Source of the DNA: a virus
Reading direction: 5' to 3' (one strand)
Length of the DNA: 64,000 nt
IMG/VR virus record: IMGVR_UViG_3300037246_000452
Location: 25,219-89,218 of that record
A model generated the notes under the pieces. That model worked only from the letters and a program-made list of their open reading frames with translations, was not told the origin of the DNA and made no database searches. The translations under genes were made by a program, and so were the position numbers. Within the stretch, counting starts at the first letter, position 1; every line of letters starts with the position of its first letter. Shown piece after piece: positions 54,844-63,782 of the stretch.

Positions 54844-55779
54844 CTATCCTCCGCATTGTGATTGTACTACATTGGTTGGATTCTCTGAATCATCTTCCCC
54901 TGCATACGCATATACTCTGAAATAATTCACATCCGTTGCCCTGATACCATCTTGAGCATACGTGACTCCGTATTGCTCAACATCTGACCCCACGGTGGCA
55001 ACCTCTACCCAACTATCTGTGCCGTTTGGTGAGCGTTCTATTCTAAAGCCGTCCTCGCTTCCTGAGTTGTCAGTCCACTCCAATAGTATTTCTACATCAA
55101 TATCAACCGTTTGACTTACTGATTCTTTATCAACTGTCAATGTAATGGTATAACTCCCACCATCTGCGTACTGATGATTTGGATGTGTTTCAGTAGATGT
55201 AATTCCGTCCCCAAAATCCCAGAGATATGAACTCTTAGCGTTGGTAGCCTTGTTGGTGCAGTAAACCTTATACCCCCCAACTTCATACTCATAGTCAACA
55301 ACCGTTGGCAGGTCGCTTACAGTTAATTGTAACTCATAAGTATCCTGTACCTTATCTGCTTGGTTGATTGCTGTCACTCGTACTATATAATTCCCCCCAG
55401 ATGAATACGTGTGTTCTGGGTTCTCTTCTGTACTTGTCTCCCCGTCCCCAAACTCCCAGTATAACACGTCATAAATTCCTAAACTTATATTCAAGAATTG
55501 TACAACTCCATCCGTATACTCCGTGTATGCAAAACGAGCTGTTGGCGGTTGCACAGGTGGTATAACAGGTTCCACAGGTGGCCAGTCCCCCGGTTCAATA
55601 GGATACTCTGAAGGCCAGTCATTACCTCCTAAATTTGGAGAGCTACCAATACCGGCAGAACTACTATGAAGTTGTGGTCTCTGGGCTTTACCATCTTTAA
55701 TGCTTAGAGTCCCGTCATCATTCTGCTGAATATTAAGTAATGGCCCTACGTCCTCGTCATACCCATCCCCAAATCCCAT
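54844..55779 (-). CDS. PKD-domain tail protein, 311 aa
   Basis: Start at ATG 55779 (MGFGDGYDEDVGP) after GGGGGAGATTAAA; a longer frame from 55812 overlaps the previous gene. Two PKD domains show YWEFGDGETSTEENPEHTY and YLWDFGDGITSTETHPNHQY (about residues 125 and 195), and an FN3-like end carries WTDNSGSEDGFRIERS. Such Ig-like folds decorate phage tails and bind cell-surface sugars weakly. Confidence 0.7.
   Translation of the reverse strand: MGFGDGYDEDVGPLLNIQQNDDGTLSIKDGKAQRPQLHSSSAGIGSSPNLGGNDWPSEYPIEPGDWPPVEPVIPPVQPPTARFAYTEYTDGVVQFLNISLGIYDVLYWEFGDGETSTEENPEHTYSSGGNYIVRVTAINQADKVQDTYELQLTVSDLPTVVDYEYEVGGYKVYCTNKATNAKSSYLWDFGDGITSTETHPNHQYADGGSYTITLTVDKESVSQTVDIDVEILLEWTDNSGSEDGFRIERSPNGTDSWVEVATVGSDVEQYGVTYAQDGIRATDVNYFRVYAYAGEDDSENPTNVVQSQCGG
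55318..55331. repeat. Dispersed 14-bp palindrome, copy 25 (variant)
   Basis: TACAGTTAATTGTA, symmetrical outer change, inside the PKD protein gene. Confidence 0.5.
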
Positions 55780-55780
55780 T

Positions 55781-58582
55781 TTAATCTCCCCCGCTAAACA
55801 TACAAACTCCATTCACCCGATTCACATTTGTACCATTTTTCTGTGGTGGTGTCAACTCCAAACTCTGCGCTCCAGCTAAGTTAAAGGTCATCCATCGCCT
55901 CGCTGCAACCCCCTCATTCTCCAAGTCGGTATAGGGTGGAAACTCCTGATCTGGTGTTACATAATCTGGATGGAGTACCTGAGATGTTATATTCAACTCA
56001 TGGTATACTTTTACCGGAAACACATCGAATCCCACCATTAACATATTAGCTGCTTCTGACGTGAATATCCGAGTAATATGATTATTTTCCTGTTCGAGAT
56101 CATCCCCGTCCTCATTGTACCCTATATTCATATACGGTCCAAGGGCATACATATCAATGTTAGCTATGGGAGCACCTACATATTCCCAACCGGCCACACT
56201 CAACCTATTCTCCCTAATCTCATGCGTATACTCTAGTTGAGTCTTTGTGCCATTAATTGCAATCCAATACTGAACCTCACTTACAATCACTGTCCTTCGC
56301 AACTGGGCATAAAAATACTCAGACACATTAAATACCCGCATAGTCTTGTAGGGTAGCCATTCCATGCTGTGAGACTTATAAACCACCTTCTTATACAGAA
56401 CCATATCAAACTTGTTATCTACGTGAGAATGAAGTATTTGGTAATCTGTTGGTCTAATTAGTATAGGACCATTATGGTCTGCTCGGATACCTGCGTCTAC
56501 ATTCTGCCCGTAAAGCTTAATAACATCCTGCCACCCATCAGAATCTACCTCAACCTCGGATACCATAAGACTTGCCTTCTGCTCCGTGAACTCCGTATCT
56601 TTCTCCTTCCTAACATATGTGATCTTATCTCCCATACAGGTATGGATGAGCACCACATCATTTTTAATATACTCTTGTCCTGACTTGGTGGTATATCCAC
56701 TAAAATCAGTTTCTTTTCCATATAGTGTATTAGCATCAATATTATAGGCCAGCTCAACCTCACTTCTAGTATAGCTTACACCTTCACTTTCCTGCTCCTG
56801 TAACTCAGTATCATACACTCCTGCCGTCATTGGTGTGGCCAGCTTGTTACCCCCCCCATCTTCAAACGTGATAGCTTGTATGAGATTCTGCGTTGCATCG
56901 TTCTCTGGGTCAAACTTCCCCATACCAGCCAGTGCCACAGGAAACTCAGGTGAAGCATTCCCCCCTATGACTGTAGACTTACGTTCAGTGAAGCGAGAAT
57001 TGCCCGTAGTGCCTCCCGGTGTATCTATCGGGGTTGGTAGGTCTCTTTCCTCGGTATATGTCCGTGTGAAGGCATCTCCTCCCTCAGGAATGATTATCTT
57101 GCTGTTCCAGATTAACCCTGCCTTAGGAAATATGTCGGTAAAGGATGCCGTTCTCCAGTTATCTGCTAAGATGATTCCACCCTCGGCCTTAATTGCCTGA
57201 TTCACGGAGATAATACCAGTCTCAGTATACCTGCACACATCAGATGTTGGTTTCATAGCATAAGGACTTTGAGTCAAACTTAACGCTGGAAAAATGAAGT
57301 CATAAGAAAAGCCCCTCCCCGGGATAGACACGCTGGCTGCTATCCATATTTCATCTTCGTTACTCTGGTTGGTCATGAACCGAGCCTTCAGACCCTGCTG
57401 CATCTTCATTGAGATTCCTGTTGCTGTTTCCGGTAGTCCCATCCCCTCAGCAAAGGTATATCTATATTTGAAGTCCGTAAAGTCCGTGTAGCTGGTTCCT
57501 CCCTCTGGTATATCAAGGTCAGTCACTAGGATTGCATACTTCCCATCATCGATTAAGTCCCACCCTCCAAGATCAGTTGTTTCGATCATCTCTCCTTTCT
57601 TCAGGATGTAGTACCGCCTCTCATATTCAAGAGTTGTATCCCCTGAGAAACATACGACTAGAAGGTTACATGGCCTTGGATTAGTCTCAAAACCTATCAC
57701 CTTTGGTATAGGCTGAAACAGTTGAGTTACACTGCCATCGCTCCGGGTTGCTTCAGCTGTCAGAATTCCCTGCTCGAATTGTACAAGTATCCGATCTCCT
57801 ACTGCAAAGGCATCCCCGTCACAATCCATGTAGGTCACCAGCACCCGATTATACACTCTCTGCTGATTACAATTAAGTTGCTGATTCGTGTCTTCTATGT
57901 GGTACAGTTCTTCATCCAATTGGACAGTACAAAGATTACTATCATCCTTAGCAAATGCTATTAAAGTTGCTGCTCTATATATTGGCCTCCATTTCTTCGC
58001 CCCGGGCAGTAGACTCCAGTTGTAGAATACAGCTGCCCCTGTCATAATTGCTGCTGGTACTACCTTTCCATCCGTAACCTGAGTATACTCTGCTACCCCC
58101 TCAACTCCCCCGGGTTTAATCATAATCTCGTGATTATCTTCTCTTGCTATTTCAACTGTCCCGATCTCACCGGCCAAGGCAGTATTATAGTCAGCACACC
58201 ATGCCGTCTTTTCTTCTCCGTCTGCAAGCTCCTTAACCCTCTCTAACCTCTGCTCATACCCAGTAATCTCCAGTTCTATTAAAGCCACATTCCTTGTGGC
58301 TATATCAAGAGCTCTAGTCAGCCCATCTACAGTTGCAGATAATTCCCTAAGTACTTCCAGCGGTTCTTTGGCAACTATAGCAAGATTCAATACAGTAAGC
58401 GCAGCTGTACGCCTATTACGTGTACCTGCAAGCTCATTATCAAAAGCTATATTGGTTTCCCTCAAGACCACAATCCTCTGCTCATATTCAGCGACAAGGG
58501 CTGTTAATATAGCCTCGTCATACACGTACTTAATCTTATATTCCCCTGCACCTAAATTATCAATTATAACACCTTTACCCAT
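55781..58582 (-). CDS. Tail tip structural protein, 933 aa
   Basis: The N-terminus (DNLGAGEYKIKYVYDE) leads into a helical coiled-coil region (residues about 25-130: YEQRIVVLRETNIAFDNEL, EITGYEQRLERVKELAD), followed by beta domains (NRVLVTYMDCDGDAFAVGDRIL, LLVVCFSGD). The helical-then-beta build and the place two genes after the tape measure fit a tail-tip or baseplate hub protein. ATG 58582 follows GGAGGGCAAG. Confidence 0.55.
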   Translation of the reverse strand: MGKGVIIDNLGAGEYKIKYVYDEAILTALVAEYEQRIVVLRETNIAFDNELAGTRNRRTAALTVLNLAIVAKEPLEVLRELSATVDGLTRALDIATRNVALIELEITGYEQRLERVKELADGEEKTAWCADYNTALAGEIGTVEIAREDNHEIMIKPGGVEGVAEYTQVTDGKVVPAAIMTGAAVFYNWSLLPGAKKWRPIYRAATLIAFAKDDSNLCTVQLDEELYHIEDTNQQLNCNQQRVYNRVLVTYMDCDGDAFAVGDRILVQFEQGILTAEATRSDGSVTQLFQPIPKVIGFETNPRPCNLLVVCFSGDTTLEYERRYYILKKGEMIETTDLGGWDLIDDGKYAILVTDLDIPEGGTSYTDFTDFKYRYTFAEGMGLPETATGISMKMQQGLKARFMTNQSNEDEIWIAASVSIPGRGFSYDFIFPALSLTQSPYAMKPTSDVCRYTETGIISVNQAIKAEGGIILADNWRTASFTDIFPKAGLIWNSKIIIPEGGDAFTRTYTEERDLPTPIDTPGGTTGNSRFTERKSTVIGGNASPEFPVALAGMGKFDPENDATQNLIQAITFEDGGGNKLATPMTAGVYDTELQEQESEGVSYTRSEVELAYNIDANTLYGKETDFSGYTTKSGQEYIKNDVVLIHTCMGDKITYVRKEKDTEFTEQKASLMVSEVEVDSDGWQDVIKLYGQNVDAGIRADHNGPILIRPTDYQILHSHVDNKFDMVLYKKVVYKSHSMEWLPYKTMRVFNVSEYFYAQLRRTVIVSEVQYWIAINGTKTQLEYTHEIRENRLSVAGWEYVGAPIANIDMYALGPYMNIGYNEDGDDLEQENNHITRIFTSEAANMLMVGFDVFPVKVYHELNITSQVLHPDYVTPDQEFPPYTDLENEGVAARRWMTFNLAGAQSLELTPPQKNGTNVNRVNGVCMFSGGD
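56248..56261. repeat. Dispersed 14-bp palindrome, copy 26
   Basis: TGCCATTAATTGCA, inside the 933-residue tail gene. Confidence 0.6.
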
Positions 58583-58593
58583 CTTGCCCTCCG

Positions 58594-58607
58594 TGACATT
58601 AATTGCA
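58594..58607. repeat. Dispersed 14-bp palindrome, copy 27
   Basis: TGACATTAATTGCA, upstream of the ribosome site of the 933-residue tail gene. Confidence 0.65.
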
Positions 58608-58613
58608 AAAGTA

Positions 58614-58964
58614 TTAGGACAGCTTTTCTTCTAGTCTCAACCTCAACAACGTGCCATTACTATTAGGTGTATTATCCGCAATAGTTCCTTTAAACACTCC
58701 TTCTGGGACAGCTATATAGAACTCTTCGTAATCTAACATAAGACTCTTGATCTGCTCCACTACAGATTTGGTAGGATTCCATACCTGCACCATGAACACT
58801 CGATCTCCCTGAGACACGCCCCCATGGTGAAAAAACACTCCTCCATCGAGAGTCTTATCTACTGTCAACCTACGGTTCAAGGTATCCCCATCCACTTTAG
58901 CTGCTGATTTACTGAAGAGCAAAGCTCCATCAATATTAAATGTGGTTGTCGTAATCGAAATCAT
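58614..58964 (-). CDS. Minor tail protein, 116 aa
   Basis: Beta-rich (ISITTTTFNIDGALLF, RVFMVQVWNPTKSVVEQI), the size of small proteins that join the tape measure to the tail tip in siphoviruses. It lies directly after the tape measure gene. Assignment by position only. Confidence 0.5.
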   Translation of the reverse strand: MISITTTTFNIDGALLFSKSAAKVDGDTLNRRLTVDKTLDGGVFFHHGGVSQGDRVFMVQVWNPTKSVVEQIKSLMLDYEEFYIAVPEGVFKGTIADNTPNSNGTLLRLRLEEKLS

Positions 58965-58973
58965 AATGCCCCC

Positions 58974-61397
58974 TTAGTCTCCCAGTAGAAATGCTTGCCC
59001 CTGTCCGTCGGCCGCTATTCTAACCCTATCCATTATTCTAAACATAAAGGCCTCAATATCTGGCTCCAATCCTTCAGCTGATACTTTAATCTCGCCAGTT
59101 CCTTTGGCTAACAGTGCTGTACGTGCCTCAAGTAATCCTATTTCTGCCTCAGTTGCTTTCCTCTGTAACTCAAAGGCTGCATCTCTTCTCTTGCTTTCCG
59201 CATCCAACAATTCTTGTAAGTCCCACAACTTCGACCCATGAATGTCAGGGTCAGCTATGGCGGCAAACATTGTTCCCATCAGGTCCCCAGTACTTGCAAT
59301 GGCCCCGTCGATAGAACTAAACATGGTATTAAATCTCTCGGTAGCATTTTGCATAGAGGCTATATCAAGATTAGCCTTAATCTCAAAGATAGATACACGT
59401 TCTTGGCTTTGTATTTCTTCAAGCCCTAATTGGAACTCTTTCAAACTCTTGATCTCATCTACAAGAGCGTCCTTCATGTCCTTGGATAGTTTAACACCTT
59501 TCTCAGTTTCTTTATTGCCCGCCTTAGTACTAGCAATCAGTTCCACTTGAACTTTCTTACCGTCCACTGTAGCCGTTGTGTATTTCTTTCTACTTTCTGC
59601 TGCAGCTTCAAGAAGTTCTGCTTGAAAACCTAATGTTTTAGCTTGCTCTTCAGTAATATCTTTACTTTCTATTAACTTCTTTTTAAAGTCTTCGAGAGAT
59701 AGTCCCGCCTTACCAAAGCCATCAGCTGTTTTATCGGTAGCTTCTGCGGTGGTATTCCCCATGACTTGAACAGCTGCATCAACAACTCCGATAGCCTGTG
59801 CTACATTGTCTGACCAATATTCAAAGGGTGCAGGGTCAGTAGCATTTGCAACCATATCATCCCATATCTCTTGATTCTTCACCCGCATCGCCTCAAGAGG
59901 GCCAGACAAATCCATTCCTGTTACTTTGGCAAATACATTGGCTATACCCTCAATAACTAAGCTAACTAATAAAAGAGGGGCAAGGAATCCGGTTTTAATA
60001 ATCTTATACATTCCAGCAATAATATTACCAACTCCGGCAAAAACATCATGTACCCCTGCCACAGCTAATGCCAAACCTCCTACGACCGTGACAACTACAG
60101 TAAGAAAATTCCTAATTGTTTCTATATCCCCTACCCATTTAGCAAAAGAAACTCCAGTGGCTGCACCCTCAAGCCCTGAAAGGGAGCCTACAATCTCATA
60201 CACCTTAACAAGAAAATCAGCTAATCCATCAACCCATGAAGCTAAGGCATCACCTATTGCCCCCGCCACAATTTGACCTTCTATACTGCTCATGGCCTTT
60301 CCTATTTTCTCAACCAAAGGCCCAAGTTTCTCAAGTAAAGGGTCTCCTGCTGCTATAAGAAATAGATCAAAGGCATTTTGCATTATCTTAAACTGGAAAT
60401 CAAAGGTCTCAGCCATCTTCTTAAAAGCTGCATCCGTGTCACCCGCTGCGTTATTCGTAGCCTCTAGCTTAGCTTTAAAGGATTCATGGGCTCCTGCCAA
60501 AATATCAACAGCTGATGCTGCTTCCTTATCGGGTAACAGTTTCAGTATTTGGGTATATGTAAGCTGTTTTTCTGATACTTGTTCTATGATATCTCCAAGG
60601 TCTTTAAGCTTACCCTCTCCATTAAGTACTTCAATGCCTAAAGCTCTAAAGTCTTCCTGTACCTTGGTAGTGGATAACTTATTATACAACTGCTCCAGTT
60701 TGGTAAATGACTCAGCTTGCTGATTAGTATTGGCTGTTAATACAGCCATTGCTGCCCCTGTAGTTTCAAAAGTCTGGTTGGCTGATGACCCTGTCTTGGC
60801 AACTTTACCCACTCCAGTAGACAACTGCTCAAAGGTTATGACTCCTTCTCTCACCGTTGCAAACATGATGTCAGATACACGACCTGCCTCTGAGGCTTCT
60901 AGGCCGTAAGCGTTTAGCACTGTTATTAGAGCTCCAGCTGCTGCAGTGGTGGAGGTAGAACCCGCTGTAGCTGCTTTAGCTGCTGCTGTTAATGTCTCAA
61001 GCCCTGCTGCTCCTGCGCCAGTACCCGACTGAATGTCATAGAAGGCTTGGGTGAGGTCTTCCAGTGACGAGGGTGCTTCTCCCGCCAAATCCTTAATTCC
61101 TTGAGTGATTGCTGGGAGGTCTTCTTCTGCCGTACCCTTTAACAGAGTATTAATATTTTGAATGCTTGATTGAAATTTAGCTGCTTCGTTTACAGCAAAA
61201 CCTGCAAATACTGTAGCGGCTCCTGCTGCTGCTGCCCCTGCTAATGCTATGTTCTTTGATACTGAAACTGCTGCACCTCCCAACCCACCGAATGCAGAGT
61301 CAACTGTGCCTATCTGCTTCTTTAATCCATCGAAGGTCTTGCCCGTCTGGTTATCTGCTGTTATGAGTATCTCAAGAACTTCTTCCTGACTAGCCAT
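58974..61397 (-). CDS. Tail tape measure protein
   Basis: Sets tail length during assembly and is ejected with the DNA. The 807-residue protein has the N-terminal TMP domain (EILITADNQTGKTFDGLKKQ), Ala/Gly-rich helices, the GVITFEQLSTGVGKVAKTGSSANQ region of the TIGR01760-type family, and hydrophobic stretches around residues 415-500 (VVTVVGGLALAVAGV, LAPLLLVSLVIEGI) as in DNA-injection segments. By the usual rule of about 1.5 angstrom per residue the tail would be near 120 nm. ATG 61397 overlaps the frameshifted chaperone end. Confidence 0.92.
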   Translation of the reverse strand: MASQEEVLEILITADNQTGKTFDGLKKQIGTVDSAFGGLGGAAVSVSKNIALAGAAAAGAATVFAGFAVNEAAKFQSSIQNINTLLKGTAEEDLPAITQGIKDLAGEAPSSLEDLTQAFYDIQSGTGAGAAGLETLTAAAKAATAGSTSTTAAAGALITVLNAYGLEASEAGRVSDIMFATVREGVITFEQLSTGVGKVAKTGSSANQTFETTGAAMAVLTANTNQQAESFTKLEQLYNKLSTTKVQEDFRALGIEVLNGEGKLKDLGDIIEQVSEKQLTYTQILKLLPDKEAASAVDILAGAHESFKAKLEATNNAAGDTDAAFKKMAETFDFQFKIMQNAFDLFLIAAGDPLLEKLGPLVEKIGKAMSSIEGQIVAGAIGDALASWVDGLADFLVKVYEIVGSLSGLEGAATGVSFAKWVGDIETIRNFLTVVVTVVGGLALAVAGVHDVFAGVGNIIAGMYKIIKTGFLAPLLLVSLVIEGIANVFAKVTGMDLSGPLEAMRVKNQEIWDDMVANATDPAPFEYWSDNVAQAIGVVDAAVQVMGNTTAEATDKTADGFGKAGLSLEDFKKKLIESKDITEEQAKTLGFQAELLEAAAESRKKYTTATVDGKKVQVELIASTKAGNKETEKGVKLSKDMKDALVDEIKSLKEFQLGLEEIQSQERVSIFEIKANLDIASMQNATERFNTMFSSIDGAIASTGDLMGTMFAAIADPDIHGSKLWDLQELLDAESKRRDAAFELQRKATEAEIGLLEARTALLAKGTGEIKVSAEGLEPDIEAFMFRIMDRVRIAADGQGQAFLLGD

Positions 61398-61562
61398 CGC
61401 TTATCTCCTGTCTTCTGGTCTCCTTATCTTTAAAATGGAGTCCCCAAAGTTCGCATTCAGTTATAGTTAACTCACCCTCTGGAAATAGGCTAGGCCTGAC
61501 CTCGTACAAGAACTTATTGTTCTTCTCGCAAAGCGTCAAGGCTAACTTGATTTCACTTTTTT
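61390..61562 (-). CDS. Tail assembly chaperone extension (gpT-like), -1 frame
   Basis: After the slippery tract (61556-61565, minus-strand GGGAAAAAAG) the -1 frame stays open for 55 codons: SEIKLALTLCEKNNKFLYEV, then RPSLFPEGELTITECEL, WGLHFKDKET. It has no start codon of its own, ends 8 nt inside the tape measure gene and has coding-like composition, as in lambda gpGT. The precise slip (P-site AAA to GAA, A-site AAA to AAA) is not the classic heptamer. Confidence 0.75.
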
Positions 61563-62024
61563 CCCAGAGGATTTGCGCTTTCCCGGCACTTGACCCTGAC
61601 CCGTCAGCTGATTAATCTTATTCGTTGCCTTGTAGAACTCAATCGGATATGTCCTCGCGAATCTAGCTGCCATACCCTCATCAAATTTAGGTTCAACGCT
61701 ACCTAACACCAGTGTCTCTATCCGAATTACAATCTCATTATGGGTATCTCCATCTTCCACGCCCCCCAACATCGCCTTAAATCCCTTAATGTTCTCAGAC
61801 TTTGACTTACTTGCTATGGCTTCAATCATTGCCATTAGCTGATTCGTATTTGATACTGCGTCCTGTGCTATTGCGAACTCGTTCCCTGTTAGTCCCCTGA
61901 CTATGAGTTTAGCATCTTCCTTACTGCCCTCGAACCATTCTGCCATATCAGGAACCAGAACCTCCCCCTCGCGGGGGGAGAATTCTGAGCTCATGAATTT
62001 GATGGCGTCAAACTTTTTAGCCAT
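61542..62024 (-). CDS. Tail assembly chaperone, short form (gpG-like)
   Basis: A 160-residue acidic helical protein between the tail tube and tape measure genes, the position of gpG. It ends in a basic tail (PGKRKSSGKKVKSS) that contains the frameshift site, so most ribosomes make this form and a few make the longer gpGT-like form. ATG 62024 overlaps the tail tube stop by one base. The chaperone coats the tape measure before tube assembly. Confidence 0.8.
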   Translation of the reverse strand: MAKKFDAIKFMSSEFSPREGEVLVPDMAEWFEGSKEDAKLIVRGLTGNEFAIAQDAVSNTNQLMAMIEAIASKSKSENIKGFKAMLGGVEDGDTHNEIVIRIETLVLGSVEPKFDEGMAARFARTYPIEFYKATNKINQLTGQGQVPGKRKSSGKKVKSS

Positions 62025-63019
62025 TATGTGAGAACCTCAGTACCTTCTTCACTGGCAGATATCGTGCATTCCGCATTGAGGACTCCATCAGCCGGCCATG
62101 ATCTTGAAATACCGAACTTACCTTGGACAGGCAAATGCGGAGTATCATACTTATTCGGGAAGAACTTAAACCACAAGAGCATTCCCTTAAGCTTAACAAC
62201 TGTGTCCGATAGGCCGTCCTTCAACTTGGCATTGAACCCACCCTGACCAATAGACTCAGATGAGGCTCCTACTGCCTTACCATATATCTGCTCAGAAGAA
62301 ACTGAGTGTGTGACTTCAGGCGCCTTGAAGTTGGTTACATTCACAAGGTCGGTGAAGATAGGGTCATAAACCTTACCAAAGACCTGCTTAGGTATAACGC
62401 CTGTGTGGATTTTAGAAAGTGCAATGTCAAATACAACATTACCGTTGGCCATATCCTCACTGAATGTTGGATAATCGTACCTTTCCTGATGCTGATTAGG
62501 GGTATCAAATATCTCATCGGCGCTGATAGGAGCTGCCACATTACCTTTCGTGATAACTTGCGCTATCTCTATGGAGTCTGTCGGGATAAGAGGTGGTCCA
62601 CCATTTCCGTCTCTTGTAGTGCTGAGAGATACACCCTCTGTACCCGTTACAACCGCTATGGCCTGAGCGTTGTCTACAGTAATACTATTTACCATGTAGT
62701 AATCAGCCGTGGATGCCCTTGTTATCCCATCACCTGTACTTGCCCCTACAGTCTCTTTTACTCCCGCCTGATAGGCTGTAGCAGCTGCCACATCTACCTG
62801 ATCATTGGTGAGTCCAACCTCAGGTATTACTGCTCCACCTGTAATAAGACCATCAGGCCTAATATCAGGTTCCTTTCCTGCCACATTAGACAGTAGGGAT
62901 GCGGCTGTTTCAAATGTCAGCTGATCTCCTGAATCACTGAGAGCTGCCATCGCCTTAAGCGTCTGACCATTCTCGATTTGGATTTTGGCTTTTGAGCCAG
63001 TATTTATTTGTCCACTCAT
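62024..63019 (-). CDS. Major tail (tube) protein
   Basis: A 331-residue protein with Thr/Ala/Gly-rich beta structure (GSKAKIQIENGQTLK, FDIALSKIHTGVIPKQVFG, KLKGMLLWFKFFPNK, TISASEEGTEVL). It lies directly upstream of the chaperone and tape measure genes, where siphovirus tube proteins are encoded. It is longer than many, so an added Ig-like domain is possible. ATG 63019 follows GGGGGATAAGAAA. Confidence 0.75.
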   Translation of the reverse strand: MSGQINTGSKAKIQIENGQTLKAMAALSDSGDQLTFETAASLLSNVAGKEPDIRPDGLITGGAVIPEVGLTNDQVDVAAATAYQAGVKETVGASTGDGITRASTADYYMVNSITVDNAQAIAVVTGTEGVSLSTTRDGNGGPPLIPTDSIEIAQVITKGNVAAPISADEIFDTPNQHQERYDYPTFSEDMANGNVVFDIALSKIHTGVIPKQVFGKVYDPIFTDLVNVTNFKAPEVTHSVSSEQIYGKAVGASSESIGQGGFNAKLKDGLSDTVVKLKGMLLWFKFFPNKYDTPHLPVQGKFGISRSWPADGVLNAECTISASEEGTEVLT

Positions 63020-63035
63020 TTTCTTATCCCCCTTT

Positions 63036-63049
63036 TGAAATTAATTTTA
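63036..63049. repeat. Dispersed 14-bp palindrome, copy 28
   Basis: TGAAATTAATTTTA, just upstream of the tail tube ribosome site. Confidence 0.65.
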
Positions 63050-63075
63050 AACTAACCGTCTTCAACCCCACCCTC

Positions 63076-63324
63076 TTAAGCAACCATCTTCATACTGCTG
63101 TTCTTAACTCCTGCTATATCCCTGAGGGCATTAATAATGTCACGATCAAAATCTAATCGGAATTCCACTGGAACTTGTATAACCAGCCCTGTGTCTCTTA
63201 GAAGTGCATACTCCTTTTTGTTAAGTATTCTTGGCTGCCTAGCCTCATCACCTATAAATACACTAAACCGATCTCCTAAGGAGCCATCGGGTTTAGTGTT
63301 CCATACTCTCGCACCAACCTCCAT
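63076..63324 (-). CDS. Terminase large-subunit fragment (duplicated piece)
   Basis: The 82-residue product aligns with residues about 314-382 of the terminase at 9049-10986: ARVWNTKPDGSLGDRFSVF against KRVWDIKPDDFLGIWFRVF, and FDRDIINALRDIAGV against FETDIIDALREIAGV. It has its own ATG (63324) after GAGGAGATT and no internal stops. It lacks both Walker motifs and the nuclease Asp residues, so it cannot be a terminase by itself; it may be a remnant or a regulatory piece. Confidence 0.8.
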   Translation of the reverse strand: MEVGARVWNTKPDGSLGDRFSVFIGDEARQPRILNKKEYALLRDTGLVIQVPVEFRLDFDRDIINALRDIAGVKNSSMKMVA

Positions 63325-63334
63325 AATCTCCTCC

Positions 63335-63559
63335 TCAGTACCCTTTATAGTATTCGTTCAAGGTTCTACTCCTCACCCTACGCATCACTCCTTTACAAAA
63401 ATCACAGTTAGCTTCTGCGGGGCATAAGTCTGCCGGGTCTACATGTACTAACATAAAGCCCATCGCCTTATCAAAAGTACCATGATGCACCTCGATCACC
63501 CCGGCCTCTTTCTTAATCGGGTCATACGTCACCAAGTTAACCTTCCTTCTCGTATCCAT
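63335..63559 (-). CDS. Small Cys-containing protein, paralogue of 8801-9019
   Basis: MDTRRKVNLVTYDPIKKEAG and the block HVDPADLCPAEANCDFCKG are nearly the same as in the 8801-9019 protein, which follows the true terminase. ATG 63559 lies after AGGAGGAAGTT. The shared 60-bp DNA stretch (63391-63450) indicates a recent copy or ongoing gene conversion. Function unknown. Confidence 0.65.
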   Translation of the reverse strand: MDTRRKVNLVTYDPIKKEAGVIEVHHGTFDKAMGFMLVHVDPADLCPAEANCDFCKGVMRRVRSRTLNEYYKGY

Positions 63560-63577
63560 AACTTCCTCCTATACATT

Positions 63578-63591
63578 TGAAATTAATTTCA
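63578..63591. repeat. Dispersed 14-bp palindrome, copy 29 (perfect, A variant)
   Basis: TGAAATTAATTTCA, fully symmetrical, between the 63594 stop and the next ribosome site. Confidence 0.8.
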
Positions 63592-63593
63592 AA

Positions 63594-63767
63594 TTACTTA
63601 GATTTAGATTCCTTGGTCTCAATGACCCCCTCTTCCTTTAATACCTTCAGGAACGCTGTGGTCACTAGGTAACTCTTACCCTTGGTAAACGTCTGCTTAC
63701 CTTTACCCTCGCCCTGTGGCTCCCCACAGTAATTCTTTTTAAACTTTGCTGTCAGTGATACTCCCAT
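63594..63767 (-). CDS. Hypothetical 57-aa basic protein
   Basis: ATG 63767 follows AAGGGAGGGTATT. MGVSLTAKFKKNYCGEP, then KGKQTFTKGKSYLVTTAFL, reads as a small basic beta protein ending TKESKSK. It may be a head-completion or connector accessory from its place upstream of the tail tube gene, but nothing in it proves this. Confidence 0.5.
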   Translation of the reverse strand: MGVSLTAKFKKNYCGEPQGEGKGKQTFTKGKSYLVTTAFLKVLKEEGVIETKESKSK

Positions 63768-63782
63768 AATACCCTCCCTTAT

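Noticed and set aside
62306-62896. Open plus-strand frame of 196 codons
   Set aside because: It is fully opposite the major tail protein gene, has odd Cys/Tyr-rich composition and no ribosome site; the minus-strand gene has clear context.
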